The notes: generated by a model from the sequence alone, not told the origin. DNA of 64,000 bases from Ignavibacteria bacterium (GCA_016719565.1 JADJYU010000007.1:124001-188000); one strand, 5' to 3'; shown: positions 46,292-56,204, numbered from the stretch's first letter. Translations and numbers: made by a program.

Positions 46292-47892
46292 AATTACTGA
46301 ATAAATTCTTTTTTGACGGAAGAAAAACTTTTTTAAAAGGAAGTCTGATATTCCTTTTCTTTTTTCTGATCACGAGACTGCCATATCTTGTTTACTATCC
46401 CGTAAATGTATTGTCAAACGACAGCGCATCTTACATGACCGCAGCATTTTCCATAATAAATTCTTTAACCCCTCTGTTTGATATCCGGACACCCGGCTAT
46501 CCGGTTTTCCTCGCGAAGATATGGATATTCTCAGAAAGTATTTTTACTGTATCATTGATGCAGATCATTTTCTCGTTATTTACGGGATTACTGCTGATCT
46601 ATATTTTCAGTGCTGTTTATAAAAAGTATTCTGTTATCTTCGCCTGTTTTCTCACGGTTTACATGACTTCGTCTTACTTTCTTGTTCTTGAATCAGCTCT
46701 ACTAACAGAAGGTATTTTTACAAATGTTTTGTTGATCTGTGCTGCGCTGTTGATCCTTTCACTAAAAAGGGACAGGAATATTTATCTGATATTATTATCC
46801 GTATCGACAGCTGTTCTGATTTTTATAAGACCTGCAGGAATGTTTTTTTTCGGGATAATGATACTGTTGATAATTTTTTTTATTATCAAAAAGTATGGAG
46901 TATTAAAATACGTATCGCTCATTATTCCTATTTCAGTAATGATCACCGGTCTTTGCATTTATAATTATACGACACTCGGAAAATTCACCATAACTCCCTT
47001 CGGTGAAGCAAATCTTGCAGGCGTAACAATTCTTTTTATGGAAACATCTGATGAGTATCCCGGATTTGTGAATCAGGCAATTCAGCAGACTCTTGATTCT
47101 ATCCCAAGAGAAGATAAATCTTTCGTTAGAAAATATCACAACTTAACAGAACTATTCACGGTATTTAAGAATAGCTTTGAGAAACAGCTGGAGTTTGCCG
47201 GAAATCTGATGGGAGAAGATTCAACAAAAAAGTATATGGACATTCAGCCTTATATGCGTATGGTTTCAATGGATGCGATCAAAAAGAATCCCGGTATTTA
47301 CGTAAAATTTTTTATCAGCAACTTCTTTTTCTTTTTCAGAAATCTCGGTATAGAAGTGAAATATTTTGATCAGATTATTCACAATTACAAAAGAAATATT
47401 GTAGACAGAAGATACATTAAAGAGCTTGATAAAAAAAAGTGGCTTCAGATCTCTTCGGACAGATCAATGAATGAAAAAGTAAAAGAATTTTTGCAGAAGG
47501 AAATAAACCTGCAGCAGCAGTTAAAATTTATTTCTGCAACAGGAAACGGTGAAGTTATAGTGCAAAGCACATTCCTGAAAAGTCTGTATGAATCATATGA
47601 AAGCTTTTATAACTTCTTCCTGAGAAACATTGTCTGGTATTTAGCATTTTTTGCAGCATTTGCATTCAGCATTTATATTCTTCTTAAAACTCGTTATAAA
47701 AACACTGACGCTGCTATTGCATTTCTGATATGTATGATTTTTCTTACAAAAGCAGTGATGGTAAGTCTTGTAGAATCTTCGCTTGAGAGATACAGTTACA
47801 CGGTTGAGTTTGCAGTATATTTCAGCATACCTTTCCTTTTGATTCTAATTGATAATTATAAAATTCTGAAACTAAATTCAAATAAAGTATGA
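46288..47892 (+). CDS. GT-C fold membrane glycosyltransferase (GT39/PMT-like)
   Basis: The 534-residue protein has about ten membrane spans. The first outer loop contains NVLSNDSASYMTAAFSIIN and IRTPGYPVFLAKIWIF, the acidic loop and PGYP block of GT-C enzymes. A long non-membrane stretch (about 250-430) lies before the last spans, as in PMT-like proteins. It should use a polyprenyl-phosphate sugar made by the DPM1-like protein encoded just before it; the two genes overlap by ATGA. It overlaps the aminotransferase after it in the same way. Confidence 0.82.
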   Translation: MKLLNKFFFDGRKTFLKGSLIFLFFFLITRLPYLVYYPVNVLSNDSASYMTAAFSIINSLTPLFDIRTPGYPVFLAKIWIFSESIFTVSLMQIIFSLFTGLLLIYIFSAVYKKYSVIFACFLTVYMTSSYFLVLESALLTEGIFTNVLLICAALLILSLKRDRNIYLILLSVSTAVLIFIRPAGMFFFGIMILLIIFFIIKKYGVLKYVSLIIPISVMITGLCIYNYTTLGKFTITPFGEANLAGVTILFMETSDEYPGFVNQAIQQTLDSIPREDKSFVRKYHNLTELFTVFKNSFEKQLEFAGNLMGEDSTKKYMDIQPYMRMVSMDAIKKNPGIYVKFFISNFFFFFRNLGIEVKYFDQIIHNYKRNIVDRRYIKELDKKKWLQISSDRSMNEKVKEFLQKEINLQQQLKFISATGNGEVIVQSTFLKSLYESYESFYNFFLRNIVWYLAFFAAFAFSIYILLKTRYKNTDAAIAFLICMIFLTKAVMVSLVESSLERYSYTVEFAVYFSIPFLLILIDNYKILKLNSNKV

Positions 47893-49103
47893 TACCGTTT
47901 TCACCTCCGTATATTGATGAGGATGTAAGAAATGAAGTACTGGATTCGCTAAACTCCGGCTGGATAACGACAGGCCCGAAAGTAAAAGCGCTGGAATCTG
48001 AAGTAGCGGATCTGACCGGAGTAAAAAATGTACTGTGTGTAAACTCCGCTACTTCCGCAATGATGCTGATGCTTCACTGGTTCGGAGTCGGAAAAGGTGA
48101 CGAAGTAATTATTCCGTCTTACACTTACTGCGCTACCGCTCTTGCCGTAATGCACCTCGGCGCTGTCCCTGTGATGGCGGATGCAGATGAAAATTTTTGT
48201 ATGGATGTCTCAAAAATAAAAACTCTTATAACTGGTAGGACTAAGGCAATTGTGCCTGTGGATATAGCTGGTTATCCCTGTGATTATGATGAGATATATG
48301 AAATTATTAATGAGCCGGAAGTTAAAAAATTATTTAAACCATCGAATGAAACACAGACAAAGCTCGGAAGAATTTTTGTAATGTCAGATGCTGCTCATTC
48401 GATCGTAGCTGTATATAAAGGTAAAGAGAGCGGTTCACTCTGCGACGTGTCAGTGTTTTCTTTTCATGCAGTGAAAAATGTAACTACTGCCGAAGGCGGT
48501 GCAATTTGTCTCAATCTTCCGGAAGAGTTTGACAACAGCGAACTTTACAGATGGCTGAGATTGCTTTCTCTGAACGGGCAAACCAAAGACGCGTTCACGA
48601 AATCACTTGGAGGCAACTGGAAATATGATATAGTGTATCCGGGTTTTAAAATTAATCTGAATGATCTGTGCGCTGCAGTGGGACTTGCTCAGATAAGAAA
48701 ATATTCAGGAGATCTGCTTTTAAGAAGGAAGAATATTTTTGAGAAATATAATTCATTTTTCTCAAAGACAGGATGGGCTCAGCTCCCCCCTGCGAAAGAT
48801 GAATTCAAAGAAACTTCATATCATATTTATCTTCTGAGAATAAAAGAAATTTCGGAAGAGCAGCGTGACAGAATTATTGAAGAAATAAATAAAAGGGATG
48901 TAGCTGTAAATGTTCATTTCATTCCGCTTCCTATGCTTACCATCTTCAGAGAAAGAAATTATAAGATCGGAGATTTTCCAAAAAGTTATGATAATTATTC
49001 AAGAGTTATTACACTTCCTGTATATCCGCAGCTTTCAGATGATGACGTTAAGCTGATAATTAATTCTGTAAGTGATTCATACAATGCTGTAATGAAAAAT
49101 TAA
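47889..49103 (+). CDS. DegT/DnrJ/EryC1/StrS aminotransferase (PglE/ArnB-like)
   Basis: The fourth DegT-type aminotransferase has 404 residues and begins IPFSPPYIDEDVRNEVLDSL and SGWITTGPKVKALE. The PLP site is SFHAVKNVTTAEGGAI with Lys196, and MSDAAHSIVAVYKG holds the cofactor Asp167. A short insert near residues 138-160 (IINEPEVKKLFKPSNETQTK) is unusual. Its neighbours are a PglC-like initiating transferase and a PglF-like 4,6-dehydratase, so transamination of UDP-4-keto-6-deoxy-GlcNAc is the best guess. Confidence 0.9.
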   Translation: MIPFSPPYIDEDVRNEVLDSLNSGWITTGPKVKALESEVADLTGVKNVLCVNSATSAMMLMLHWFGVGKGDEVIIPSYTYCATALAVMHLGAVPVMADADENFCMDVSKIKTLITGRTKAIVPVDIAGYPCDYDEIYEIINEPEVKKLFKPSNETQTKLGRIFVMSDAAHSIVAVYKGKESGSLCDVSVFSFHAVKNVTTAEGGAICLNLPEEFDNSELYRWLRLLSLNGQTKDAFTKSLGGNWKYDIVYPGFKINLNDLCAAVGLAQIRKYSGDLLLRRKNIFEKYNSFFSKTGWAQLPPAKDEFKETSYHIYLLRIKEISEEQRDRIIEEINKRDVAVNVHFIPLPMLTIFRERNYKIGDFPKSYDNYSRVITLPVYPQLSDDDVKLIINSVSDSYNAVMKN

Positions 49104-49694
49104 TTGCTTAAAAGAACTTTTGACATAATATTCTCTTTCTTAGGTTTATTATTCCTGTCTCCGTTTATACTAATAATATCTTTACTTGTAAAAGCCGGCT
49201 CTAAAGGTACGGCATTTTTTATACAATACAGGGTCGGCAGAGATAACATTGACTTCGGGCTGTATAAATTCAGAACGATGAAAACAGATTCTGACAGATC
49301 AGGATTACTGACTGTAGGTAACAGGGATCCGCGTATTACAAATGCCGGATATTATCTGAGGAAATACAAACTGGATGAGATACCCCAGCTGCTCAATGTA
49401 TTAACGGGTGATATGAGCTTTGTCGGTCCGAGACCTGAAGTGAGAAAATATGTTGATATGTATTCAGTCGAACAAAAGAATATACTTAAAGTCCGGCCTG
49501 GTATCACGGATCTTGCTTCTATAAAATACAGAAATGAAAATGAACTTCTCGCTGACGCTGATGATCCTGAGAAGTATTATATTAATGAAATAATGCCGGA
49601 CAAAATAAAAATAAATCTTGAATATATATCTGACAGATCCCTTTTCAAAGACATTAAAATTATTTTAAAAACTCTTAAAGCTTTGTTAATATAA
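49104..49694 (+). CDS. Initiating phosphoglycosyl transferase, PglC/WcaJ-type monotopic
   Basis: At 196 residues this is the small PglC-type form. It has one N-terminal membrane segment (DIIFSFLGLLFLSPFILIIS), then GTAFFIQYRVGRDNIDF, YKFRTMKTDSD, and the catalytic YLRKYKLDEIPQLLNVLTGD with MSFVGPRPEV. These mark the bacterial sugar transferase family, which moves a phosphosugar from a UDP-sugar to undecaprenyl phosphate. It starts at TTG directly after the aminotransferase. It probably loads the first sugar of the glycan; a bacillosamine-type sugar is inferred from the neighbours. A 178-base gap follows. Confidence 0.92.
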   Translation: MLKRTFDIIFSFLGLLFLSPFILIISLLVKAGSKGTAFFIQYRVGRDNIDFGLYKFRTMKTDSDRSGLLTVGNRDPRITNAGYYLRKYKLDEIPQLLNVLTGDMSFVGPRPEVRKYVDMYSVEQKNILKVRPGITDLASIKYRNENELLADADDPEKYYINEIMPDKIKINLEYISDRSLFKDIKIILKTLKALLI

Positions 49695-49755
49695 AATTAT
49701 TTATTTAATATCATTTAATATAAAAATTTTAATTGAATCAGTAATCAGATTTAAT

Positions 49756-49763
49756 TAACTTTA
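49756..49763 (+). promoter_or_regulatory. Candidate -7 box (TAACTTTA) before the PglF-like gene
   Basis: Seven of eight bases match TAnnTTTG, and a TTG lies at 49733-49735, about 20 bases upstream, the right spacing for a Bacteroidota -33 element. It sits in the 178-base gap 49695-49872, which otherwise shows only AT-rich sequence. An internal promoter for the last genes of the locus is likely. Confidence 0.4.
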
Positions 49764-49872
49764 GCAAATTAATTAACTAGGCAATCATAACATTACTTAC
49801 AGAAAATTTTGTTCTTATTGATAGTATTAATTTCCCCAGGAGACTATTTGAAATGAGAGATTAAAATTATAT

Positions 49873-51798
49873 ATGTTAGAAAAATTTCTAAATAAAACAC
49901 TCCTCAAACTCCGAAACAGGCATTTGCTTGTCATTGATATATTACTCCTTTTAATAAGTCCGTTTTTAGCTTTGTTGATCAGACTTGACGGTCAGGTTGA
50001 TCTCGCTTATTATAATGTAGCGCTGATTTATTCATCTGTGATATTTCTCGGTTCTAATCTATTCATATTTTACAGACTCGGACTTTATAAAAGATACTGG
50101 AACAGCGCAAGCGTAGATGAACTTGCGAAAATAATTTATATAGTTTTCTTCGCCATATTAGTTGAGATCGTAATTTTTGTTTTATTTTATAATTTATCAT
50201 GGTTTGATTTTGATAGACTCCCTCAGTCATTGCCTCTTCTTGACGGAATATTCAAATTTATTATTGTCGCAAGTTCCAGATTCAGCATCAGACTTTTCGA
50301 AAGACTGAATGAAAGAAGAAAGATCTCTTATCATGGTGAAAGAGTGCTGGTAGTTGGTTCAGGAAAATCTGGCACTTCCATTGTTCAGGAGATGCAGAGA
50401 AATCCTCAGCTTGGATTGAATCCCGTCGCATTTGTGGATGATGATACGGAAAAAAGAGGTTTGAAAATCAGAGGAGTGCCGGTAATGGGAACGCGGAATT
50501 CCATTCCCGAAGTCATTACAAAAATGGATATCAATAAAGTCATTATTGCCATGCCCACTGCTCCGGGCTCTGATATACGCGACATTGTTTCAATTTGCAG
50601 AAACACAGGCGTTCAGACCAGAACCATTCCGGGTATTTATGAAATACTTGATGATAAAGTCCGGATTGAAAGTATAAGACAGGTTCAGATCGAAGATCTT
50701 CTCCGAAGAGAGCCTGTAAAAACTGATATAAAGAAAGTTGAAGATTTTCTCAAAGGAAAGAAAGTACTTGTTACAGGATCCGGCGGATCTATCGGAAGCG
50801 AACTCTGCAGGCAGATCATAAAATGTAATCCATCTGAAATTATTCTGCTTGGACAAGGTGAGAATTCCATATTTGACATTGATTATGAGCTGAGAAAAAG
50901 AATTTCAATTGTTAACGGTAAACAGCTTCTTACTAATATTAAAACAATTATCGCAAACATCAGGTCATATGACAGACTTGATAAAATTTTTGAAGAGTAT
51001 AGTCCGGACATTATCTTTCACGCTGCCGCACACAAACATGTTCCTATTATGGAATCAAATTCCTGCGAAGCGATAAGCAATAACGTAAAAGGCACTCAAA
51101 ACCTGATAGATCTTTCCCTTAAGCATAATGTCGATCACTTTGTATTCATTTCCACTGATAAGGCCGTAAATCCGTCGAGCATTATGGGAGCAAGTAAGCG
51201 CGTTGCCGAAATGATAGTACTCAATGCCGCAAGGGAACACAGAAAAAATTTTTCTACAGTCAGATTCGGAAACGTCCTTGGTAGCAGAGGCAGCGTAGTA
51301 CTTACTTTCAAAAGACAAATATCCGAAGGCGGTCCTGTTACAATTACGCATCCCGATATTCAAAGATATTTTATGACTATTCCGGAAGCTGTACAGCTTG
51401 TACTGCAGGCATCTGTGATCGGAAACGGCGGAGAGATCTTTGTGCTTGATATGGGAAAACCAATTAAGATCATTGACCTGGCAAAAGATATAATCAGACT
51501 CTCAGGATATGAAGTTGATAAGGATATTAAAATAATTAGTACAGGTCTCAGACCCGGAGAGAAATTGTATGAAGAACTTTTCATACCCGGAGAGCTTTAT
51601 GAAAAAACTATTCATGAGAAAATTCTCATCGCAACAAATGCCAGTCAGTTCATTCCGGAAAATTTCAGCGGAAATCTTGAATTACTTATCAATAAGCGTT
51701 ATGACAATGACAAAGAACTTATTAAGTCACATTTGAAAATACTTGTTCCCGAATACATACCTGATGTAGATATACATTCCGGTGTCAGTATAATCTGA
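49873..51798 (+). CDS. Membrane UDP-GlcNAc 4,6-dehydratase, PglF/WbpM/CapD family
   Basis: The 641-residue protein has four N-terminal membrane helices (about 15-130), a first Rossmann-like region with VLVVGSGKSGTSIVQEM, and a C-terminal SDR domain with VTGSGGSIGSELCRQI near 299-314. The catalytic segment reads TDKAVNPSSIMGASKR: Met438 and Lys442 in place of YxxxK, as normal for this membrane family. It would make UDP-4-keto-6-deoxy-GlcNAc at the inner membrane, the first step to bacillosamine or fucosamine-type sugars. ATG is the first start possible because a stop lies in frame 24 bases upstream. Confidence 0.93.
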   Translation: MLEKFLNKTLLKLRNRHLLVIDILLLLISPFLALLIRLDGQVDLAYYNVALIYSSVIFLGSNLFIFYRLGLYKRYWNSASVDELAKIIYIVFFAILVEIVIFVLFYNLSWFDFDRLPQSLPLLDGIFKFIIVASSRFSIRLFERLNERRKISYHGERVLVVGSGKSGTSIVQEMQRNPQLGLNPVAFVDDDTEKRGLKIRGVPVMGTRNSIPEVITKMDINKVIIAMPTAPGSDIRDIVSICRNTGVQTRTIPGIYEILDDKVRIESIRQVQIEDLLRREPVKTDIKKVEDFLKGKKVLVTGSGGSIGSELCRQIIKCNPSEIILLGQGENSIFDIDYELRKRISIVNGKQLLTNIKTIIANIRSYDRLDKIFEEYSPDIIFHAAAHKHVPIMESNSCEAISNNVKGTQNLIDLSLKHNVDHFVFISTDKAVNPSSIMGASKRVAEMIVLNAAREHRKNFSTVRFGNVLGSRGSVVLTFKRQISEGGPVTITHPDIQRYFMTIPEAVQLVLQASVIGNGGEIFVLDMGKPIKIIDLAKDIIRLSGYEVDKDIKIISTGLRPGEKLYEELFIPGELYEKTIHEKILIATNASQFIPENFSGNLELLINKRYDNDKELIKSHLKILVPEYIPDVDIHSGVSII

Positions 51799-51864
51799 CA
51801 ATTTAATTTCCTACATTCCTAAAATATTTAACGAAAAATTTAAATTTTTAATACTGCCTATTTT

Positions 51865-53562
51865 ATGAGAAGACATTACATTTTTCTTTTATTCCTTTCA
51901 TTGTTTTCATTTCTATCTTTTCTCAGCGTGAGAAATTCATCAGCTCAGGTTGAGCTTGTCCCTGTCGATAATAATGTATATGATTATTTACAGAGAATGC
52001 TCACAATGAAAATCATTAAAGGATATAATCCCGCAGTTATACCAGTGTCAAGAAGTACGGTAGCGGATTATCTGAATGTGATAAAAGTTAACTCTGCAAA
52101 AATATCTTCAACTGATAAAAAACTTTTGAATGATTATGAAATTGAATTTCAATATGAGCTTACTTCAGAACTGAAGAAATCAAGTTCTCTGTTCAAAGAG
52201 ACAGGTCATATATTTTCCGATGACAGACAAAAATATCTTTATGCATACGCCGATTCAAACGCTACTTTATTTTTTGACGGGATTGGAAGTTTGTCTCAGA
52301 GAGAATCCAGAGGTGATTCTATCGGAAGACATTCAATTGGTCTCGGTGAACTCGGATTCAGAGTCAGAGGTACATTGTTTGACAGAGTGGCTTACTATCT
52401 GAGAGCTTCAAACGGACAGAAGCTTTCCGGCGATTCCGCTGACGTAACTTTTGCAAGATATACTGATCCGAAATTGTTCGCTCAGTATAAATTTCAGTTT
52501 GAACAAAGGAACTTCGATACATTTGACGGTTATCTGAGATATCAGACTGAACAGAACTGGCTTGCTCTTACTATAGGCAGAAATCCTGTGTATCAGGGAT
52601 TCGGATTTATTGACAGACTTTATTTGTCAGACAATTCAGTGCCGTATGATTTCTTAAAACTTGATCTTGCATATAAATCGGTTTCATATTCTTTTCTTTA
52701 CGGCAGTATCAGAGGTGATTCACTCGGAAGACAGCTTGATGCAAAAAATATAGCGACGCACAGAGTGGATATAGGGTTCGGAGATAATTTCAGAATGGGT
52801 TTATTTGAAAGCGTTATAATTTCAAACTCACCGTTTAGTTTTACATTTTTAAATCCGATAAGTTTTTTAACATCAGCTGAACTAAGCAAGGCATCGCAGA
52901 CCGGTGACAACAATGCAAATAATTCCATTCTCGGACTTGACGCATATGTGATCCCAATAAAAAATGTCGCGCTGCAGGGTTCATTACTCGTCGATGATCT
53001 GGAATTCAGCACACTCTTTGAAAGCAATGCTAAGATCACGAATAAATTTGCATGGCAGCTCGGGGGACTCTGGTCAAACGCTTTCACACTGCCGAACCTT
53101 GATATGAGAATTGAATATACAAAACTTGATCCGTTTGTTTATTCACATGTTTCAAATAAATCAACTTATACAAACTGGGATCTTCCACTCGGACATCACC
53201 TTCCGCCGAATTCAGATGAGATTGCGTTCAGATTTGGTTATGATTTTACTAACAGGATAAATCTGAATTTTATGTATCAGTTTCAGAGGTCTGCTGCAGG
53301 AATAGTTACTGATTCAGTTGGCAGAATAATTGTAAATTACGGCGGTGATATCAGCAACGCTTCAGGTTATTCGATTTCAGATCCGGAATTTCTCAAAGGA
53401 AACAGAGTTAACAGAGGCATTATCACTGCAAACTTTACGTGGGAATTTTTAAGACAGTTTTATCTTGAGTTTAAATATGTTCACAGAGTAATAGACAATA
53501 TTTATCAGAATGTTAAATTCACTGATGATTATGGATTTGCTACAATAAGGGTGGATTATTAA
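51865..53562 (+). CDS. Outer-membrane capsule assembly Wzi-like protein
   Basis: The 565-residue protein has a Sec signal peptide (FLLFLSLFSFLSFLS, cleavage after NSSAQ near residue 28). The mature part starts with VPVDNNVYDYLQRMLTMKII, a short N-terminal domain, then a series of amphipathic strands rich in aromatic residues (YKFQFEQRNFDTFDGYLRY, WLALTIGRNPVYQGFGF), ending ATIRVDY with a C-terminal aromatic, as in beta-barrels. The RNPVYQGFG area resembles the Wzi capsule-assembly family, whose members hold surface glycan. Its place directly after the polysaccharide locus fits. Confidence 0.78.
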   Translation: MRRHYIFLLFLSLFSFLSFLSVRNSSAQVELVPVDNNVYDYLQRMLTMKIIKGYNPAVIPVSRSTVADYLNVIKVNSAKISSTDKKLLNDYEIEFQYELTSELKKSSSLFKETGHIFSDDRQKYLYAYADSNATLFFDGIGSLSQRESRGDSIGRHSIGLGELGFRVRGTLFDRVAYYLRASNGQKLSGDSADVTFARYTDPKLFAQYKFQFEQRNFDTFDGYLRYQTEQNWLALTIGRNPVYQGFGFIDRLYLSDNSVPYDFLKLDLAYKSVSYSFLYGSIRGDSLGRQLDAKNIATHRVDIGFGDNFRMGLFESVIISNSPFSFTFLNPISFLTSAELSKASQTGDNNANNSILGLDAYVIPIKNVALQGSLLVDDLEFSTLFESNAKITNKFAWQLGGLWSNAFTLPNLDMRIEYTKLDPFVYSHVSNKSTYTNWDLPLGHHLPPNSDEIAFRFGYDFTNRINLNFMYQFQRSAAGIVTDSVGRIIVNYGGDISNASGYSISDPEFLKGNRVNRGIITANFTWEFLRQFYLEFKYVHRVIDNIYQNVKFTDDYGFATIRVDY

Positions 53563-53667
53563 ACATCATATTGTAAATTAGAAATAAAATATTTACAGAA
53601 ATCAATAAACAGGAATTTCGAGAAAGTAGTAATTTATCAAATTGAATTTTTAATTTAATATTATATA

Positions 53668-56133
53668 ATGAAACAAAATGTAATTATTTCAATAATGATG
53701 ATCCTTATTTTTTACGGTACATCATTTTCACAGATCTCCGGAAACGATCTGCCAAATTCGATAGCAATACAACCGCCGAATATGATCACATCACCGGCAG
53801 GCACATTCAGCAATCCGGTAACAATTAACGGATTTGATAATTTCAATCTCGGAGTGGATTTCGGCGAACCGCATATTGCAACAAATCCCAGAGACCCGCT
53901 CAATAGCATCTGCGCTTTTAACATTAACAACTATTATTACACTCTGAACGGATATGACTGGACGAAAATAAATGTTGTCTTTCCGGGATTTGCAGTAATT
54001 GGTGATCCGGTCATGGCGTTTGACAGTCTTGGGAATGCTTATTACACACAACTTTATCAAAACGGCGCGACTTACGGAGTCTGCATTTCGAAGTCAACCA
54101 ATAAAGGAGTTAACTGGACTTCGACATACAGTGTTTATTCTACAAATGTCGGACTTTCTGATAAAGAATGGATAGCTGCTGATCAGACAGCCGGACCGAA
54201 TTCAAATAATCTCTACGCATGCTGGAGACAGTTCGGAGCATCAGGAATGAGATTTACAAGAAGCACGGATCTCGGTGCTTCATGGTCATCGGTACAATCA
54301 TTCACCGGCGGTCAGGGCGCATATGTTGCCGTAGGACCAAACGGAAATGTACAGGGCGGCAGTGTTTATTTTGCCGCAACAAACGGAGGAGCTATCATAG
54401 TGAACAGATCAACTGACGGAGGCGTAAGTTTTTCTCCGCAGACAGTTGCAACTTCTTATGTTACAGGCGGAGTATTCTGCGCAGGAAGAAATACAGTTAA
54501 GAACTGCATCAGAATGGACGGCTTTCCAAGAATGGCTGCGGACAACAGTTACACAGCTTCCAGAGGAAATGTTTATATAGTCTATGCGCGAAATCCCGGA
54601 ACTCAGGATATAACCGATATCAATATGGTAAAGTCAACGGACTTCGGAGCTACATGGTCTGCGCCTGTAAGAGTGAATGACGATCAGACTACTACCGATC
54701 AGTGGATGCCTGCAATTTCAGTCGACAGCAAGACAGGCAGAGTTTATATTGCATGGTATGACTCAAGGGAAGATCCCGTAAATAATATAATGACTAAAAT
54801 TTACGGAACTGTATCAACAAACGGCGGACTTACATTCACAGCAAATAAAGCGATCTCAAATGCAGATTTTAATCCGAATAATATGGGAGTAAATCAACCC
54901 GGCGGAGAAAGATATATAGGAGATTATTTCGGAATTCAGGCGATTAATAATTCATCTTATTTAGTCTGGATGGACGGCAGAAATAATCAGCTCGGCAGCT
55001 TCACCGGATATTATCCGGATTTCGGAATGACAATAGATAAGAATTATATAAATGCAGGAAATAACGACAATGCTTCAGTTGTCATCAAAGTGCCTGCAGT
55101 AAACGGCCCTTACGTAGGCGGAGTAAAATTCTCTGCATCACTAGAAACACCGCCTGCATCCGGTTCAATCACATTCTCTTTCCTTAACGGAAAGGATTCA
55201 GTGAATGTCTTTCCTGATTCAGTTACATTAATCGCAAGTACATCAGGTAACGTAACTCCCGGCGGATATAAAATTAAAATCGTCGGAACAGGTACGCAGG
55301 GACCGCCTGTACATCTGAGGACTTCGACCATTCTTGTGAATGCATCAGTGCTTACTGTCGGAACGAACAGACCGGGAATTGCAAACTTTACTGTGAACGG
55401 AGTTTCATATAATCAGCAGCAGGAACTGATCTATCCCAATGGAACAAATGTAAATGTTCAGGCGATAAGTCCGAGGACAATAGGATCAACGCAATATGTA
55501 TTTACAAACTGGTCAAACGGTGGAGATACAGCTCAGACAGTTACAATAAATTCGAATCTGAATCTCACGGCGTTTTATAAAGTCCAGTACAGACTGATTT
55601 TAACATCGACGCAGGGAACTACATTCGGGGGAAACATATATTACGATTCAGGTTCATCGGCTACATTCGGCGTAAACTCGAGAATAGTAAATAACGGCGG
55701 AACGGTTTATTATTTCAGAGGATGGACAGGAACGGGCGCCGGCTCTTATACAAGTCCGGACAGCACAGGGATTGATTCCGTCGTATCGGTTAATGTAATT
55801 GCGCCGCTTGTCGAAACCGCAAGGTGGGCTACAACAGTAGGTATTTCATCCATTGGCACTGAAGTACCTGCAGAGTATTCTTTAAAGCAGAATTATCCGA
55901 ATCCTTTTAATCCGTCTACGATAATAAACTTTTCCATTCCGAAAAGCGGAATGATCAAACTCAGAATATATGACATTACAGGTAAAGAAATAGCTGCGCT
56001 TGTGAATGAATTTAAACAGGCGGGAAATTACAGTTATAGTTTCAATCCTGTCAATCTAAACAGCGGAATATATTTTTATAAACTTGAATCCGAGGGATTT
56101 ACCGATATAAAGAAAATGACGTTTATCAAATAA
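53668..56133 (+). CDS. Secreted sialidase-like beta-propeller protein with T9SS type A sorting domain
   Basis: The 821-residue protein has a signal peptide (VIISIMMILIFYGTSFS). About residues 45-450 form a BNR/sialidase-type propeller with Asp-box-like repeats (KSTNKGVNWTS, RSTDLGASWSS, STDGGVSFSP, KSTDFGATWSA, VSTNGGLTF). Then come Ig-like segments and two repeats of the type YVFTNWSNGGDTAQT/YYFRGWTGTGAGSYT. The end, QNYPNPFNPSTIINFSIPKS to YFYKLESEGFTDIKKMTFIK, is a T9SS type A domain for export and anchoring on the surface. No sialidase arginine triad can be stated with confidence, so it may bind rather than cut glycans. Confidence 0.9.
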   Translation: MKQNVIISIMMILIFYGTSFSQISGNDLPNSIAIQPPNMITSPAGTFSNPVTINGFDNFNLGVDFGEPHIATNPRDPLNSICAFNINNYYYTLNGYDWTKINVVFPGFAVIGDPVMAFDSLGNAYYTQLYQNGATYGVCISKSTNKGVNWTSTYSVYSTNVGLSDKEWIAADQTAGPNSNNLYACWRQFGASGMRFTRSTDLGASWSSVQSFTGGQGAYVAVGPNGNVQGGSVYFAATNGGAIIVNRSTDGGVSFSPQTVATSYVTGGVFCAGRNTVKNCIRMDGFPRMAADNSYTASRGNVYIVYARNPGTQDITDINMVKSTDFGATWSAPVRVNDDQTTTDQWMPAISVDSKTGRVYIAWYDSREDPVNNIMTKIYGTVSTNGGLTFTANKAISNADFNPNNMGVNQPGGERYIGDYFGIQAINNSSYLVWMDGRNNQLGSFTGYYPDFGMTIDKNYINAGNNDNASVVIKVPAVNGPYVGGVKFSASLETPPASGSITFSFLNGKDSVNVFPDSVTLIASTSGNVTPGGYKIKIVGTGTQGPPVHLRTSTILVNASVLTVGTNRPGIANFTVNGVSYNQQQELIYPNGTNVNVQAISPRTIGSTQYVFTNWSNGGDTAQTVTINSNLNLTAFYKVQYRLILTSTQGTTFGGNIYYDSGSSATFGVNSRIVNNGGTVYYFRGWTGTGAGSYTSPDSTGIDSVVSVNVIAPLVETARWATTVGISSIGTEVPAEYSLKQNYPNPFNPSTIINFSIPKSGMIKLRIYDITGKEIAALVNEFKQAGNYSYSFNPVNLNSGIYFYKLESEGFTDIKKMTFIK

Positions 56134-56165
56134 GCCAGTGTCTTAAATATTCAGTATTAATTTTT

Positions 56166-56204
56166 AAAAGACCGTTGATTAAATTCAGCGGTCTTTTTTT
56201 TTTT
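56166..56204 (+). terminator. Rho-independent terminator after the T9SS gene
   Basis: AAAAGACCGTTGA pairs with TCAGCGGTCTTTT (one T-G wobble) around a TTAAAT loop at 56179-56184, and the T-run continues to 56204. It lies 33 bases after the stop and is the clearest terminator in the window. Confidence 0.9.

Noticed and set aside
49851..49865. Leader peptide ATG AGA GAT TAA before the PglF-like gene
   Set aside because: Three codons after an AGGAG are too little to support; no attenuator hairpin accompanies it.
49873..51798. Loss of catalytic Tyr in the PglF-like dehydratase as an oddity
   Set aside because: Met in place of Tyr is normal in the membrane PglF/WbpM/CapD group, so it is not a finding.
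52698..53087. Minus-strand open frame of 129 codons
   Set aside because: It is antisense to the Wzi-like outer-membrane gene and has no motif.
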